Assembly (NCBI RefSeq): GCF_018398335.1
Contig: NZ_JAHBRX010000001.1
Span: 4,486,001 to 4,550,000, forward strand
DNA length: 64,000 nucleotides
Direction: 5' to 3'
Source of the DNA: Chelatococcus sp. HY11
Lineage (GTDB): Bacteria; Pseudomonadota; Alphaproteobacteria; Rhizobiales; Beijerinckiaceae
Shown: one piece after another, positions 49,070-58,635 of the stretch
Numbering within the stretch: position 1 is the first letter of the stretch
Layout: every line of letters starts with the position of its first letter
Made by a program: the position numbers and the translations under genes
Notes under the pieces: generated by a model
Seen by the model: the letters and a program-made list of their open reading frames with translations, nothing else
Told to the model about the DNA's origin: nothing
Databases searched by the model: none

Positions 49070-50335
49070 TCACAGCCACGCGGGCAGACGATCAAGCCCG
49101 ATCAATTCGTCGTAAGTGGGGCGTGGGCGGACGACGGCGTAGTCTCGGCCTCGCACCATGACTTCCGGCACAAGCGGGCGCGTGTTGTACGTGTTGGCCT
49201 GCACGGCGCCGTAAGCGCCCGCGGTCATCACAGCGAGGAGGTCGCCGGCGGCGGCCCGGGGGATCCGGCGGCCGAGCGCCAGATAGTCGCCGCTTTCGCA
49301 GACGGGGCCGACCACGTCGGCGATCACGTTTCCGGTATCGGCCTTCGGGAGGGTCACAGGCTTGATGTCGTGATGGGCCTCATAAAGCGTCGGCCGGATC
49401 AGATCGTTCATGCCCGCGTCACAGATCACGAAGGTGCGGCTGTCGCCGGCCTTCACATAAAGCACGCGCGTCACGAGGATGCCGGCATTGCCGACAATGA
49501 GCCGGCCGGGCTCGAACAGAAGCGTGAGGCCGAGATTTCCGGCATGGCGCTTGACGATTGCCGCATAGGCGGCCGGATCAGGCGGCGCCACCTTGTCCTC
49601 TTCGTAGGGCACGCCCAGGCCGCCGCCGAAATCCACGTGGGTGAGATGATGTCCGGCGGCCATGAGATCGCGCGCCAGCTCAGCGAGCAGGCTCGCGGCG
49701 TTGTCCACGGGCGTGAGATCGGTGATCTGGCTGCCGATATGCATGTCGACGCCGTGGACCGCGATACCGGGCAGGGTGGCGGCGCGGGCGTAGACGTCCC
49801 TTGCCCGCGAGATCGGGATGCCGAACTTGTTGTCGGACTTGCCGGTCGAGATCTTGGCGTGGGTCTTCGCGTCGACATCCGGATTGACGCGCAGCGAGAT
49901 CGGCGCGGCAAGGCCGAGCGCGTGCGCGACCTCCGACAGGGCATCGAGCTCGGGCTCCGACTCGACATTGAAGCAGAGAATGCCTTGCTTCAGCGCGAAA
50001 GCCATTTCCTCCCGCGTCTTGCCGACGCCGGAAAAGACGATGCGCTGGGCCGGGATGCCGGCCGCCAGAGCGCGGCGCAATTCGCCCTCCGAGACGATGT
50101 CTGCACCTGCGCCCAGGCGTGCCAGCGTCGCGATCACGGCCTGGTTGGAATTGGCCTTCAGCGCGTAGCAGACGATGGAAGGCAGGTCCCCGAAAGCCTC
50201 GGAGAAGACGCGGTAGTGCCGTTCGAGCGTCGCTGTGGAATAGCAGTAGAACGGCGTGCCCACTTCATCCGCGATGCGGGCTATGGACACGTCCTCGGCA
50301 TGCATGACGCCGTTGGAATAAGCAAAATGGTGCAT
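49070..50335 (-). CDS. lysA: diaminopimelate decarboxylase
   Basis: PLP enzyme of the alanine-racemase fold (421 aa) that decarboxylates meso-diaminopimelate to L-lysine. The PLP lysine is Lys60 in CYALKANSN. Others are HIGSQITDL, HVDFGGGLGVPY, LLFEPGRLIVGNAG and the C-terminal substrate motif GPVCESGD with the interface cysteine. All catalytic residues are present. It follows a small lipoprotein gene 160 bp upstream on the same strand, an association also seen in enterobacteria (LptM/YifL next to lysine genes). Confidence 0.97.
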   Translation of the reverse strand: MHHFAYSNGVMHAEDVSIARIADEVGTPFYCYSTATLERHYRVFSEAFGDLPSIVCYALKANSNQAVIATLARLGAGADIVSEGELRRALAAGIPAQRIVFSGVGKTREEMAFALKQGILCFNVESEPELDALSEVAHALGLAAPISLRVNPDVDAKTHAKISTGKSDNKFGIPISRARDVYARAATLPGIAVHGVDMHIGSQITDLTPVDNAASLLAELARDLMAAGHHLTHVDFGGGLGVPYEEDKVAPPDPAAYAAIVKRHAGNLGLTLLFEPGRLIVGNAGILVTRVLYVKAGDSRTFVICDAGMNDLIRPTLYEAHHDIKPVTLPKADTGNVIADVVGPVCESGDYLALGRRIPRAAAGDLLAVMTAGAYGAVQANTYNTRPLVPEVMVRGRDYAVVRPRPTYDELIGLDRLPAWL

Positions 50336-50495
50336 GGGACGCTCGATGACCGGACGTTCGATAACCTGGAAGGTTGCATGGATCGAAAAGGATCGATGCC
50401 TTTCGGATTTTCATGCACCGTGTTCACGTTGTTGCGCCGCGGCGCTCAAAGCCAATTCGGCGTAGGCACGGCGGATCTCGGACGATATCGGGATC

Positions 50496-50786
50496 CTAAA
50501 GGATCTTGTCCAGGATGAACGGCCTGTCGGGGATCACATAGCCGGTCGACCGCTTCTCACGCTGGCCTCCGATGGGGGAGGGGGTCAGCGACGGCGTGGT
50601 CGTCTCGGACTGCTCGGTCTTGGGGGCATTCGGATCGGGCGGCATTTCAAGCGCCCCGCGCCGGCCGCAAGCGCCGAGGGCGCTGGCAACGACCACGGCC
50701 ACAACGGTCATACGCACAAAACGCGCGTGCTTCGCACCGGGATGTGGGGACGGGGTGTCTGGGCGAGAAAAGCGAATTCCGATCAC
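50496..50786 (-). CDS. small lipoprotein, LptM-like
   Basis: Putative lipoprotein of 96 aa with hydrophobic segment VVAVVVASALGAC giving a clear lipobox (LGAC) followed by GRRGALEMPPDP, the signature of the YifL/LptM family that assists LPS translocon assembly in E. coli. A Pro/Thr-rich linker ends in IPDRPFILDKIL. The open frame starts at 50909, but the first part is not signal-like. GTG 50786 has CGGAG eight bases before it and is my choice; ATG 50711 would begin right at the signal peptide. Whether it acts on LptD here is inferred from family only. Confidence 0.72.
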   Translation of the reverse strand: MIGIRFSRPDTPSPHPGAKHARFVRMTVVAVVVASALGACGRRGALEMPPDPNAPKTEQSETTTPSLTPSPIGGQREKRSTGYVIPDRPFILDKIL

Positions 50787-51073
50787 AAGCAATCTCCGAA
50801 TAGCGGCGGCACTATAGCGAAACCCGGCCCAAGTGCGAGCCCCGAAGTGGTATCGGATCGCAGCCCACCCCATGAACTGCGCCAAATCCGTTAAGCGTTC
50901 GCAAAGCATGTGGGCTGAAGCCGCAGGCCGATCGCTGGCCGGATGAAGGCCTGGGGCCGATCACGATCCTGTGGCGAGAGGCTGGTCCCGGCGGCCGCAC
51001 TTCATTTCGCCCGGCTAACCCCGTATATCGGGCCAAGCTTGCCGTCTGCTCAAATTTTGGTCGAAGGGACGAT

Positions 51074-51721
51074 ATGGGTTTCCAGTTTCTTGCATCGCGC
51101 GGCAAAGTCTCGCTCGCGCTGTCGGCGGTTCTGGCCCTCGCTGTTGCCGGCGGCCTCGTCTATGCCCTCGCGATGCCAAACACGCGGACGGAAACGGGGG
51201 CCTGCAAAGCGGACGCGGCGCTCGCCGCCCGACTCGACGAACTGGCGCGGGGCGAGGTCGCCGCGGTTCAGGTGGAGAAGCGTCCCAAACCGGTCCCCCC
51301 GCTCGCCTTCAAGGACCAGGACGGCAAGGCGGTGACACTGGCCGATTTCAAAGGCCGCACGGTGCTGGTCAATCTATGGGCGACCTGGTGCGTGCCATGC
51401 CGCAAAGAGATGCCGGCGCTCGACCAGTTGCAGACGAAGCTGGGCGGAGACGATTTCCAAGTCGTAGCCATCAATATCGACACGCGCAACCTCGACAAGC
51501 CGAAAGCCTGGCTTACCGAGAACGGCATCCATAAACTCGGCTACTACGCTGATCCGGAAGCGAAGGTTTTCCAGGCGCTGAAGGAGGCGGGAAAGGCTTT
51601 CGGCATGCCGACGACCGTCGTGGTCGATCGCAACGGTTGCATGCTCGCGAGCCTCGCCGGACCGGCCGAATGGGCGTCCGATGATGCGGTCGCCTTGATC
51701 AGGGCTGCGATGGCGCGGTGA
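51074..51721 (+). CDS. TlpA-family thiol:disulfide oxidoreductase
   Basis: Membrane-anchored periplasmic thioredoxin-like protein (215 aa), TlpA/CycY type, which reduces disulfides for cytochrome c or oxidase maturation. An N-terminal helix (about 12-33) anchors it. The redox motif is WCVPC (Cys106, Cys109) preceded by LVNLWAT, and the cis-proline is in GMPTT. Two extra cysteines (Cys44, and one near 190 in NGCMLAS) match the additional disulfide of rhizobial TlpA. It is divergent from the lipoprotein-lysA unit; argH, often found between these genes in related genomes, is absent here. Confidence 0.92.
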   Translation: MGFQFLASRGKVSLALSAVLALAVAGGLVYALAMPNTRTETGACKADAALAARLDELARGEVAAVQVEKRPKPVPPLAFKDQDGKAVTLADFKGRTVLVNLWATWCVPCRKEMPALDQLQTKLGGDDFQVVAINIDTRNLDKPKAWLTENGIHKLGYYADPEAKVFQALKEAGKAFGMPTTVVVDRNGCMLASLAGPAEWASDDAVALIRAAMAR

Positions 51722-51775
51722 CGGGCCCGAAGGTCAACGACCCTTTCCTGAGGATCCCGGCGCGATAAGAGCGTC

Positions 51776-51796
51776 CCCTCTCCCACGGGGAGAGGG
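51776..51796. terminator. hairpin between convergent tlpA-like and grxD genes
   Basis: A perfect 9-bp stem CCCTCTCCC/GGGAGAGGG with a three-base loop, 55 bp after the tlpA-like stop and 47 bp after the grxD stop. No T-run, but its place between convergent genes suggests bidirectional transcription stopping. Same sequence class as the repeat at 56697. Confidence 0.5.
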
Positions 51797-51842
51797 AGAA
51801 GCCGCGCTTAGATGTGGCGTACTGCCTGAAAATCGTTCGCCC

Positions 51843-52181
51843 TTAGCCGGCCGCCTGGCGGACGGCGATGCCCTTCTCGGTGAGGAAGGTCTGCAATTCG
51901 CCGGACTGGAACATCTCGCGCACGATATCGCAGCCGCCGATGAACTCCCCCTTCACATAGAGCTGGGGAATGGTCGGCCAGTTGGAATAGTCCTTGATGC
52001 CCTGGCGGACATCGGCGTCGTCCAGGACATTGACGCCCTGATAGGCGAGGCCGAGATAATCGAGGATCTGAACGACCTGTCCGGAAAACCCGCACATCGG
52101 GAATTGCGGCGTGCCCTTCATGAACAGCACGACGTCGTTGGTCTTCACGGCATTGTCGATGAACGCACGGGCATCGGTCAT
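51843..52181 (-). CDS. grxD: monothiol glutaredoxin (Grx4/GrxD type)
   Basis: Monothiol glutaredoxin of 112 aa that binds a [2Fe-2S] cluster with glutathione and delivers Fe-S clusters. The active-site motif is CGFS (Cys30) in FPMCGFSGQ, with TPQFP ahead, [16 protein letters not shown] (cis-Pro loop) and GCDIVREM. The frame is open to 52232, but ATG 52181 (MTDARAF) matches the family. It lies 47 bp after bolA on the same strand; Grx4 and BolA form a heterodimer that carries Fe-S clusters, so the pairing is functional. Confidence 0.95.
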   Translation of the reverse strand: MTDARAFIDNAVKTNDVVLFMKGTPQFPMCGFSGQVVQILDYLGLAYQGVNVLDDADVRQGIKDYSNWPTIPQLYVKGEFIGGCDIVREMFQSGELQTFLTEKGIAVRQAAG

Positions 52182-52228
52182 GGAATCAATCCTTCGGTCG
52201 GCGCGCAAGACGCGGCCTCGATATGGGG

Positions 52229-52465
52229 TCAATCTTGGGGAGCCGAGGTCGTCAGCGCAAGGGCGTGCAACACCCCGCCCATGCGGCCCTGAAGCGCGGC
52301 ATAGACCATCTGATGCTGCTGCAGGCGGCTTTTGCCCTTGAAGGAGGGCGCTACCACCGTCGCGGCATAGTGATCCCCGTCCCCCGCCAGGTCACGGATC
52401 TCGACGACGGCATCGGGAATATGGGCCTTTATCAGCACCTCGATGTCGTGGGCATCCATTGCCAT
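52229..52465 (-). CDS. bolA: BolA-family Fe-S protein
   Basis: BolA-fold protein of 78 aa. The conserved core is [27 protein letters not shown], with the invariant His in QQHQMVY that ligates the shared cluster, and [14 protein letters not shown] at the C-terminus. It is encoded immediately upstream of grxD and 29 bp after purL on the same strand. By analogy it forms the BolA-Grx4 complex for [2Fe-2S] trafficking. A second in-frame ATG (52459) could be the start. Confidence 0.94.
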   Translation of the reverse strand: MAMDAHDIEVLIKAHIPDAVVEIRDLAGDGDHYAATVVAPSFKGKSRLQQHQMVYAALQGRMGGVLHALALTTSAPQD

Positions 52466-52494
52466 GGCTTATCAGATCCTCTGGATGTTGCTGT

Positions 52495-54711
52495 TCAGGT
52501 TGAAACTTTACCAGCCATGTAGTCCGGGAGCCATGCCTCATGCCGGCCCTTGAGATCAGCGATTGATATGGGCGCTTCGCCGGGCCACTGCAACGCATCC
52601 CCGCCCGTGGTGCCGAGACGCGTCACGGGCACCCCGGCTTTCGCCGCCGCGGCTATCACCTCACCGGCCTTGGCGGATGGTACCGTCACAATGTAGCGCC
52701 CCTGGTCCTCGCCGAAGAGGAAGGCATGGACGGGCAGGCTCCCGGGCAGGGCATCGATCGTGGCGCCGATGCCGGAGGCCATCGCCATTTCCGCGAGCGC
52801 CACGGCCAAGCCGCCGTCGGACAGGTCATGGACGGCCGTCGCCTCGCCAGCAAGGATAAGCTCGCGCACGACATCACCGTTGCGACGCTCGGCGGAAAGG
52901 TCGACGGGCGGTGGCGCGCCTTCCTCACGGCCGCAGACATCGCGCAGATAGACCGACTGGCCAAGCCATCCCGCCGTCTCGCCGATGATGAGGATGGCCT
53001 CGCCGGCCGCCTTGAAGGGCAGGCTAGCGGCCTTGGTCACGTCGGCGATGAGGCCGACGCCGCCGATCGAGGGCGTCGGGAGGATGCCGCGCCCCTGCGT
53101 CTCGTTGTAGAGTGAGACATTGCCGGAGACGATCGGGAAATCGAGCGCCCGGCAGGCCTCGCCGATGCCGCCGATGGCGCCGACAAGCTGACCCATGTAT
53201 TCCGGCCGTTCGGGATTTCCGAAATTGAGGTTGTCGGTCAAGGCCAGTGGCTTCGCACCGACCGCCGTGAGGTTGCGCCAGGCTTCCGCCACCGCCTGCT
53301 TGCCGCCCTCGACCGGATCGGCCTCGCAATAGCGCTGCGTCACGTCGGTGGTCAGCGCGATGCCCTTGGGGCCGTCCTTGATGCGCACGATAGCCGCGTC
53401 GCCGCCCGGCGTCTGCACTGTGTTGCCCTGGATGATGTGGTCGTACTGCTCCCACACCCAGCGCTTGGAGGCGAGGTCCGGCGTGGCGATGAGCTTCAGC
53501 AGGGCCTCGCGCGCCGGGACAGGTGCATTGACCGCTTCGGCGGCGATGACCGGCAGCTTGGGCGAGGGCACATGCGGGCGATCATACATCGGCGCTTCGT
53601 CGCCAAGCTCCTTGATCGGCAGGTCAGCCATCACCTCGCCGCCGTGCTTCACGACGAAGCGCAGCGTGTCGGTGGTCTGACCGATGACCGCGAAGTCGAG
53701 GCCCCATTTGCGGAATACCGCCTCGGCTTCCTCCTCCTTGTCGGGGTCGAGCACCATGAGCATGCGCTCCTGGCTCTCCGACAGCATCATCTCATAGGCG
53801 GTCATGCCTTCCTCGCGGCACGGCACCTTGTCGAGATCGAGCTCGATGCCGAGGTTGCCCTTGGCGCCCATCTCGACGGCCGAGGAGGTGAGGCCCGCCG
53901 CGCCCATGTCCTGGATGGCGATGACGCAGCCCTTGGCCATGATTTCCAGACAGGCTTCCAGCAGGAGCTTCTCAGCGAAGGGGTCGCCGACCTGCACCGT
54001 GGGGCGCTTCTCCTCGGCATTCGCCTCGAAAGACGCCGAGGCCATGGTGGCGCCATGGATGCCGTCGCGGCCGGTCTTGGAACCGAGATAGACGATCGGG
54101 CGGCCGACGCCGGTCGCCTTGGCGTAGAAGATTTCGTCCGCGCGGGCGAGGCCGACGGCCATGGCATTGACGAGGATGTTGCCGTCGTAGCGCGTGTGGA
54201 AATTCACGGAGCCGCCGACAGTCGGCACGCCGAAGGAATTGCCGTAGCCGCCGATGCCAGCCACGACGCCGCCGACGAGATGGCGGGTCTTGGGATGCTC
54301 GGGCGAACCGAAGCGCAGCAGGTTGAGCGCTGCGATCGGGCGGGCGCCCATAGTGAAGACATCGCGGAGAATGCCGCCGACACCCGTCGCCGCGCCCTGG
54401 TAGGGCTCGATGAAGGACGGGTGGTTATGGCTCTCCATCTTGAAGACGATGGCATCGCCGTCGCCGATGTCGATCACGCCCGCATTCTCGCCGGGCCCCT
54501 GGATGACCCAGGGGGCCTTGGTCGGCAGGGTCTTCAGGTGCAGGCGCGAGGACTTGTAGGAGCAGTGCTCGTTCCACATCGCCGAGACGATGCCGAGTTC
54601 CGTAATGGTCGGCTCACGGCCGATCAGGGCCTTGAAGCGCTCATATTCGTCCGGCTTCAGACCATGCTCGGCGACGAGTTGCGGCGTGATGGCGATATCG
54701 TTGCGAAGCAT
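52495..54711 (-). CDS. purL: phosphoribosylformylglycinamidine synthase subunit PurL
   Basis: ATP-dependent amidoligase converting FGAR to FGAM in purine synthesis, small (stand-alone) PurL form of 738 aa that works with PurQ and PurS. Segments include [18 protein letters not shown], the Mg/ATP region [35 protein letters not shown] and the second AIRS-like half with [26 protein letters not shown] and [10 protein letters not shown]. Complete, no frameshift. Part of the minus-strand purC-purS-purQ-purL block, with DUF72 inserted before it. Confidence 0.97.
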   Translation of the reverse strand: MLRNDIAITPQLVAEHGLKPDEYERFKALIGREPTITELGIVSAMWNEHCSYKSSRLHLKTLPTKAPWVIQGPGENAGVIDIGDGDAIVFKMESHNHPSFIEPYQGAATGVGGILRDVFTMGARPIAALNLLRFGSPEHPKTRHLVGGVVAGIGGYGNSFGVPTVGGSVNFHTRYDGNILVNAMAVGLARADEIFYAKATGVGRPIVYLGSKTGRDGIHGATMASASFEANAEEKRPTVQVGDPFAEKLLLEACLEIMAKGCVIAIQDMGAAGLTSSAVEMGAKGNLGIELDLDKVPCREEGMTAYEMMLSESQERMLMVLDPDKEEEAEAVFRKWGLDFAVIGQTTDTLRFVVKHGGEVMADLPIKELGDEAPMYDRPHVPSPKLPVIAAEAVNAPVPAREALLKLIATPDLASKRWVWEQYDHIIQGNTVQTPGGDAAIVRIKDGPKGIALTTDVTQRYCEADPVEGGKQAVAEAWRNLTAVGAKPLALTDNLNFGNPERPEYMGQLVGAIGGIGEACRALDFPIVSGNVSLYNETQGRGILPTPSIGGVGLIADVTKAASLPFKAAGEAILIIGETAGWLGQSVYLRDVCGREEGAPPPVDLSAERRNGDVVRELILAGEATAVHDLSDGGLAVALAEMAMASGIGATIDALPGSLPVHAFLFGEDQGRYIVTVPSAKAGEVIAAAAKAGVPVTRLGTTGGDALQWPGEAPISIADLKGRHEAWLPDYMAGKVST

Positions 54712-54779
54712 GGAATCTTGAACCTGTCGCTGGTCGTTAACGGTGGTCTCGGCGGGCCTGGAGCGCCTTGCGCTCCGCT

Positions 54780-55595
54780 CTAGCCCAGCCGTTCGATCAT
54801 TGCCATTGCGGCGGCGGGGTTTCTCACCTTGGCGCCGCTGATGAAATAGAGGAAGACGTCCCGGGGCTTGCCCGCATCCTTGTCTTTCGGCTGCGGAGTG
54901 ACGCGCGGGAGGTCATCCGGCTCGTGGCCATCAGCCCAGAGCGCCGCGCGCTTTGCCCAAGCATCGATATCGGCCTTGGCATAGCCCGTTTCCTCGCTCT
55001 CCTGAGACTGCTCGAGCCGGAGATAGACGAAATCGGCGGTTGCGTCAGGAAGCATCGGATAGTCGATATCGTCGATGCAGACGGCGGCGATATTGCGCTC
55101 CCGGAGCATCGCCAGGAATTCCGGATCGCGGAATGTCATATGCCGCGCCTCGATGACGTGGCGCAGCGCGACACCGTTGTGGCTTTCAGGCAGGAGATCG
55201 AGGAAAGCCTTCATATCCTGCGGATCGAAACGCTTCGTGCCGGCTAGCTGCCACAGGAGCGGCCCGAGTTTGGACCCGAGTTCCGTGACGCCGCTTTCCA
55301 CGAAGCGCTCGATCGAGGGGCCGGCCTCTGCCAGTACCTTGCGGTTGGTGGCAAAACGAGGTCCCTTCACCGAGAACACGAAGTGCTCCGGCGTTTCCTG
55401 CGCCCAGCGGCGGAAGCTCTCCGGCTTTTGCGAGCCGTAATAGGTCGCGTTGATCTCGATCGCGGTGACGTGGCTCGCCGCATATTGCAGCTCTTTCGCC
55501 TGGGCGAGGCCCTTTGGATAGAAGACGCCGCGCCACGGCTCGAACGTCCAGCCGCCGATGCCGACGAGGATCCGCCCTTTCGCCGGGGCGTTCAT
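54780..55595 (-). CDS. DUF72 family protein
   Basis: TIM-barrel-like DUF72 protein (271 aa), widespread and of unknown function. Family features are the start [59 protein letters not shown] and the late [11 protein letters not shown] and [16 protein letters not shown] role in nucleic-acid or Fe-S chemistry has been suggested for relatives but is not proven. It lies between purQ and purL, one base after purQ's neighbour boundary (55595/55597), so it is co-transcribed with purine genes. Whether it contributes to purine synthesis is unknown. Confidence 0.92.
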   Translation of the reverse strand: MNAPAKGRILVGIGGWTFEPWRGVFYPKGLAQAKELQYAASHVTAIEINATYYGSQKPESFRRWAQETPEHFVFSVKGPRFATNRKVLAEAGPSIERFVESGVTELGSKLGPLLWQLAGTKRFDPQDMKAFLDLLPESHNGVALRHVIEARHMTFRDPEFLAMLRERNIAAVCIDDIDYPMLPDATADFVYLRLEQSQESEETGYAKADIDAWAKRAALWADGHEPDDLPRVTPQPKDKDAGKPRDVFLYFISGAKVRNPAAAMAMIERLG

Positions 55596-55596
55596 C

Positions 55597-56286
55597 TCAG
55601 GCCGCCAGGGCCGCGAGCCCGGCGAACAGGCCCCGGCCGTCGGTGCCGCCGACGAGATCGTCGATCAGGTTTTCAGGGTGGGGCATCATGCCGAGCACGT
55701 TCAGCTTCTGCGAATAGATGCCGGCGATGTCGTTGAGCGAGCCGTTAGGGTTGGCTTCAGCCGTGTGCGCGCCCGACGCGTCGCAGTAGCGGAAGGCCAC
55801 GCGTCCGTCGCCTTCGATGCGCGCCAGCGTGTCGGGATCGGCGACATAGTTGCCCTCGCCATGGGCGATGCAGACGTCGATGACCTGACCTTGGCGATAG
55901 CCTTCGGTGAAGGCCGTGTCATTGCGCTCGACGGTCAGATGCTGGCGGCGGCAGACGAAATGCAGATCCGCGTTGCGCATCAGCACACCCGGCAAGAGGC
56001 CCGATTCGCAGAGGATCTGGAAGCCGTTGCAGATGCCGAGGACGAGGCCGCCACGCGCCGCATGGGCGCGAACCGCGTCCATGATCACCGCGCGGCCGGC
56101 GATCGCGCCGCAGCGGAGATAATCGCCGTAGGAGAAGCCGCCCGGCAGCACCACGAGATCGGTGCCGGCGGGCAAGTCGGTGTCTGCATGCCAGGCGGAG
56201 GTGACGCTCGCGCCGGCGGCGGTCAAGGCCCGCGCGACGTCGCCATCGCGGTTCGAGCCGGGAAATACGACGACGGCGGCCTTCAT
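55597..56286 (-). CDS. purQ: phosphoribosylformylglycinamidine synthase subunit PurQ
   Basis: Class-I glutaminase subunit (229 aa) that supplies ammonia to PurL. The nucleophile elbow is [14 protein letters not shown] (catalytic Cys), [12 protein letters not shown] lies ahead and the His/Glu pair is in [10 protein letters not shown] near the C-terminus. Start ATG 56286 with [16 protein letters not shown], typical of PurQ. Three bases separate it from the purS stop. All catalytic residues present. Confidence 0.97.
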   Translation of the reverse strand: MKAAVVVFPGSNRDGDVARALTAAGASVTSAWHADTDLPAGTDLVVLPGGFSYGDYLRCGAIAGRAVIMDAVRAHAARGGLVLGICNGFQILCESGLLPGVLMRNADLHFVCRRQHLTVERNDTAFTEGYRQGQVIDVCIAHGEGNYVADPDTLARIEGDGRVAFRYCDASGAHTAEANPNGSLNDIAGIYSQKLNVLGMMPHPENLIDDLVGGTDGRGLFAGLAALAA

Positions 56287-56289
56287 GGC

Positions 56290-56532
56290 TCAGACCCCTG
56301 TTTCGATGCGGTAGTTCTCGATGACCGTGTTGGCGAGAAGCTTCTCGCAAGCCTGCTTCAGCGCGGCCTCGGCTTTGGCCTGGTCGGCGGTTGAGAGTTC
56401 GACGTCGAACACCTTGCCCTGCCGGACGCTGGCGACGCCATCCACGCCGAGCGACGCAAGCGCGCCCTCGATGGCCTTGCCCTGCGGGTCGAGCACACCC
56501 GTCTTCAAGGTGACGATCACGCGGGCTTTCAT
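56290..56532 (-). CDS. purS: phosphoribosylformylglycinamidine synthase subunit PurS
   Basis: Small structural subunit (80 aa) bridging PurQ and PurL in the FGAM synthase complex. It starts MKARVIVTLKTGVLDPQGKA and carries ALASLGVDGVASVRQGK and the C-terminal ANTVIENYRIE, all PurS signatures. The open frame extends far upstream to 56697 without family resemblance, so ATG 56532 is used; a weak GGAGAG lies ahead. Directly precedes purQ. Confidence 0.95.
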   Translation of the reverse strand: MKARVIVTLKTGVLDPQGKAIEGALASLGVDGVASVRQGKVFDVELSTADQAKAEAALKQACEKLLANTVIENYRIETGV

Positions 56533-56696
56533 GGCAACTCTCCAGAAACGGCAGACGGCTTCATATAGCAGGATGCTCTTCGCATAGAGCGAAATGGCGT
56601 CCGGCTCAAGGGTCGGCATGTCACAGATGGTATGTCGCAGATGGGGCTTGCGCGGTCCCGTCGCTATGGTGCGCGGCGGGATGAGAGCGCGCTTCA

Positions 56697-56798
56697 CCTC
56701 TCCCCGGCGGGGAGAGGTCGGTTGCGGAGCAACCGGGTGAGGGGCTGGCGAACGGCTTCTCCCTCACCCTGTCCCTCTCCCATCCGGGGGAGGGGACG
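56697..56798. repeat. compound palindromic repeat between the lipoprotein gene and purS
   Basis: Several inverted repeats are nested: CCTCTCCCC/GGGGAGAGG (56697-56717), CGGTTGC/GCAACCG (56719-56735), and GGGTGAGGG (56735-56743) with CCCTCACCC (56761-56769), followed by a further CTCCC/GGGAG pair. It sits in a 318-bp gap inside the purine gene run. It looks like a Rhizobiales dispersed repeat; a related hairpin is at 51776. Confidence 0.75.
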
Positions 56799-56850
56799 CC
56801 ACCTTGCAATCGCCTGGCTGGCACCGGGTGAAGGCGCCGTCGACCTTGCT

Positions 56851-57447
56851 TCACCGGATTGCTCCGAGCGCCTTCAGTGCGTTGGTCCGGGCGGCAATCT
56901 CGGTGGCCGCGATCGAAAGGACGACCTCCATGCCCGATCCGCGCGGCCTCTCGGCAATAACAGCGACCACACGACGATTGGGAGCGGTGGTGGCACGCAT
57001 GGTGACGACGAGGCCCGTGAAGGGCGCGCCCTCGAGGGTCCGGACTTCGTCGTGACTTTTCACGGGCGCGGCTTTGGCGCCTTGCCGTTGGCCCGTTTCC
57101 GCGGAACGGGGAAAACCGTTGGGGAAAATCGCCTTGCGCAGCGCGTCGGCGCCGCCGTCGAGCCGGTCGGGCAGGCGGAAACTCGCCACCATGGCGTCCT
57201 CGCTGCAGGCCGGGCGGCGGCAGACGACCATCGTGTCAGGGGCAATACCCTCAACCAACCATCGGCCGACGGGCAGACGCTCCCAGCCTGAGGCCTCGGG
57301 CAGGGCGGCAAAGCCCGCGCCATAGCCACCGCATGAGGCGAGAGCGCCGCCGAGCACGAGCGTAAGCGCGAGCCTGAGCCCACGCGAAATGAAACGGGGG
57401 CCGAAAGGCCCCCGGTTGACGGATCGAAGCATGAAGCCAGCGATCAC
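56851..57447 (-). CDS. putative lipoprotein of unknown function within the purine block
   Basis: I do not recognise a named family. A 198-aa protein with hydrophobic segment LALTLVLGGALASC, which is a good lipobox (LASC), so it is probably a lipoprotein. The mature part has MVVCRRPACSEDAMVASFRLPDR, a basic middle and a helical end rich in Ala (SIAATEIAARTNALKAL). Two further cysteines may form a disulfide. AAGG lies ten bases before ATG 57447, and it starts ten bases after the purC stop, so it is expressed with purC. ATG 57432 is an alternative start. A role in purine synthesis is not implied by its sequence. Confidence 0.72.
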   Translation of the reverse strand: MIAGFMLRSVNRGPFGPRFISRGLRLALTLVLGGALASCGGYGAGFAALPEASGWERLPVGRWLVEGIAPDTMVVCRRPACSEDAMVASFRLPDRLDGGADALRKAIFPNGFPRSAETGQRQGAKAAPVKSHDEVRTLEGAPFTGLVVTMRATTAPNRRVVAVIAERPRGSGMEVVLSIAATEIAARTNALKALGAIR

Positions 57448-57457
57448 AGCCTTGGGG

Positions 57458-58252
57458 TCACTGCACCAAGCGCGGTGCGGCGTGGCCCGGGTTTTCGTTC
57501 TCGCCGAGGATGCCGAGACGGCGCGCCACCTCGGAATAGGCCTCGATGAGGCCGCCGAGATCGCGGCGGAAGCGGTCCTTGTCGAGCTTGTCGGCAGATT
57601 TGATGTCCCACAGCCGGCAGGAATCCGGGGAGATCTCGTCGGCGACGACGATGCGCATCATGTCGCCTTCCCACAGGCGTCCGGTCTCCATCTTGAAATC
57701 GACGAGACGGATGCCGACGCCGAGGAAGAGGCCGGAGAGGAAATCGTTGACACGAATGGCGAGCGCCATGATGTCGTCGATCTCCTGGGGCGTTGCCCAG
57801 CCAAAGGCCGTGATGTGCTCTTCCGAGACCATCGGGTCGTTCAAGGCGTCGTTCTTGTAATAGAACTCGATGATCGACCGGGGCAGCTGCGTCCCTTCCT
57901 CGATGCCGAGGCGTGTCGCGAGCGAGCCCGCCGCAACATTGCGCACGACAACCTCGAGCGGGATGATCTCAACCTCGCGGATCAACTGCTCGCGCATGTT
58001 GAGGCGACGGATGAAATGCGTCGGCACGCCGATGTCATTGAGGTTTTGGAAAACGTACTCGGAGATGCGGTTGTTGAGCACACCCTTGCCGTCAATCACC
58101 TCGTGTTTCTTGGCGTTGAAAGCGGTCGCATCATCCTTGAAGTGCTGTACCAGAGTGCCAGGCTCGGGTCCTTCATAGAGAACCTTGGCCTTGCCCTCGT
58201 AGATACGACGGCGGCGATTCATCGGCGTATACCGTGTTTTGAGGAAGTCCAT
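57458..58252 (-). CDS. purC: phosphoribosylaminoimidazole-succinocarboxamide synthase
   Basis: SAICAR synthetase (264 aa), joining CAIR and aspartate with ATP in purine synthesis. Signatures are [23 protein letters not shown] at the N-terminus (read from residue 13), [35 protein letters not shown] and [15 protein letters not shown] followed by [15 protein letters not shown] 58252 has AGGAG twelve bases before it; ATG 58222 is an alternative giving the usual [10 protein letters not shown] start. First gene of the minus-strand purine run. Confidence 0.96.
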   Translation of the reverse strand: MDFLKTRYTPMNRRRRIYEGKAKVLYEGPEPGTLVQHFKDDATAFNAKKHEVIDGKGVLNNRISEYVFQNLNDIGVPTHFIRRLNMREQLIREVEIIPLEVVVRNVAAGSLATRLGIEEGTQLPRSIIEFYYKNDALNDPMVSEEHITAFGWATPQEIDDIMALAIRVNDFLSGLFLGVGIRLVDFKMETGRLWEGDMMRIVVADEISPDSCRLWDIKSADKLDKDRFRRDLGGLIEAYSEVARRLGILGENENPGHAAPRLVQ

Positions 58253-58635
58253 GGACTGCCGTGGCTCCTAATAAATAGTCCGCGGCTCGGTGCGGACGGG
58301 CAGCCTGTTCGTGGCCTTGGCTCGTAACGGACATGCCCCAGTCCGTGATATGCAACCTAGCTGATTGGCCGCAATTGCACAATGATTGCGAAAGCTACAA
58401 CTCTTTAACGTTTCACGCGCGGCTTGCCCAGCAGGCAAAATGGCGCGTGCTGCGGTGCGACATGCCGCAGGCGTGACACATATGTTATCGTAAGGTCATG
58501 CTATTCAATGTCCTCGCCGCCATGGCGGCGAGGTTTTCCGGCCGGCGGGTGTAAAGGCTGACGCCACTGGCGCCTTGGCCTTGGCATCACTATATCCGGT
58601 TTGAAACATCAGGTTGATCAAGGGAGCTTTCAAGG
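58253..58635. other. divergent intergenic region, purC / zeta inhibitor gene
   Basis: A 383-bp gap with promoters for both genes expected. It contains a terminator-like hairpin at 58512-58537 reading rightward, although no rightward gene ends there. A CATATG-centred AT patch lies at about 58480. No other feature was recognised. Confidence 0.5.
58512..58537 (+). terminator. intrinsic-terminator-like hairpin upstream of the zeta inhibitor gene
   Basis: A perfect 10-bp stem CCTCGCCGCC/GGCGGCGAGG with two-base loop is followed by TTTT. It lies in an intergenic region with no upstream plus-strand gene, so it either ends an unannotated short RNA or attenuates the downstream transcript. Confidence 0.6.

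Noticed and set aside
53437..54783. 448-codon plus-strand frame opposite purL
   Set aside because: His/Asp/Arg-rich antisense artefact of the GC-rich purL gene, not protein-like.
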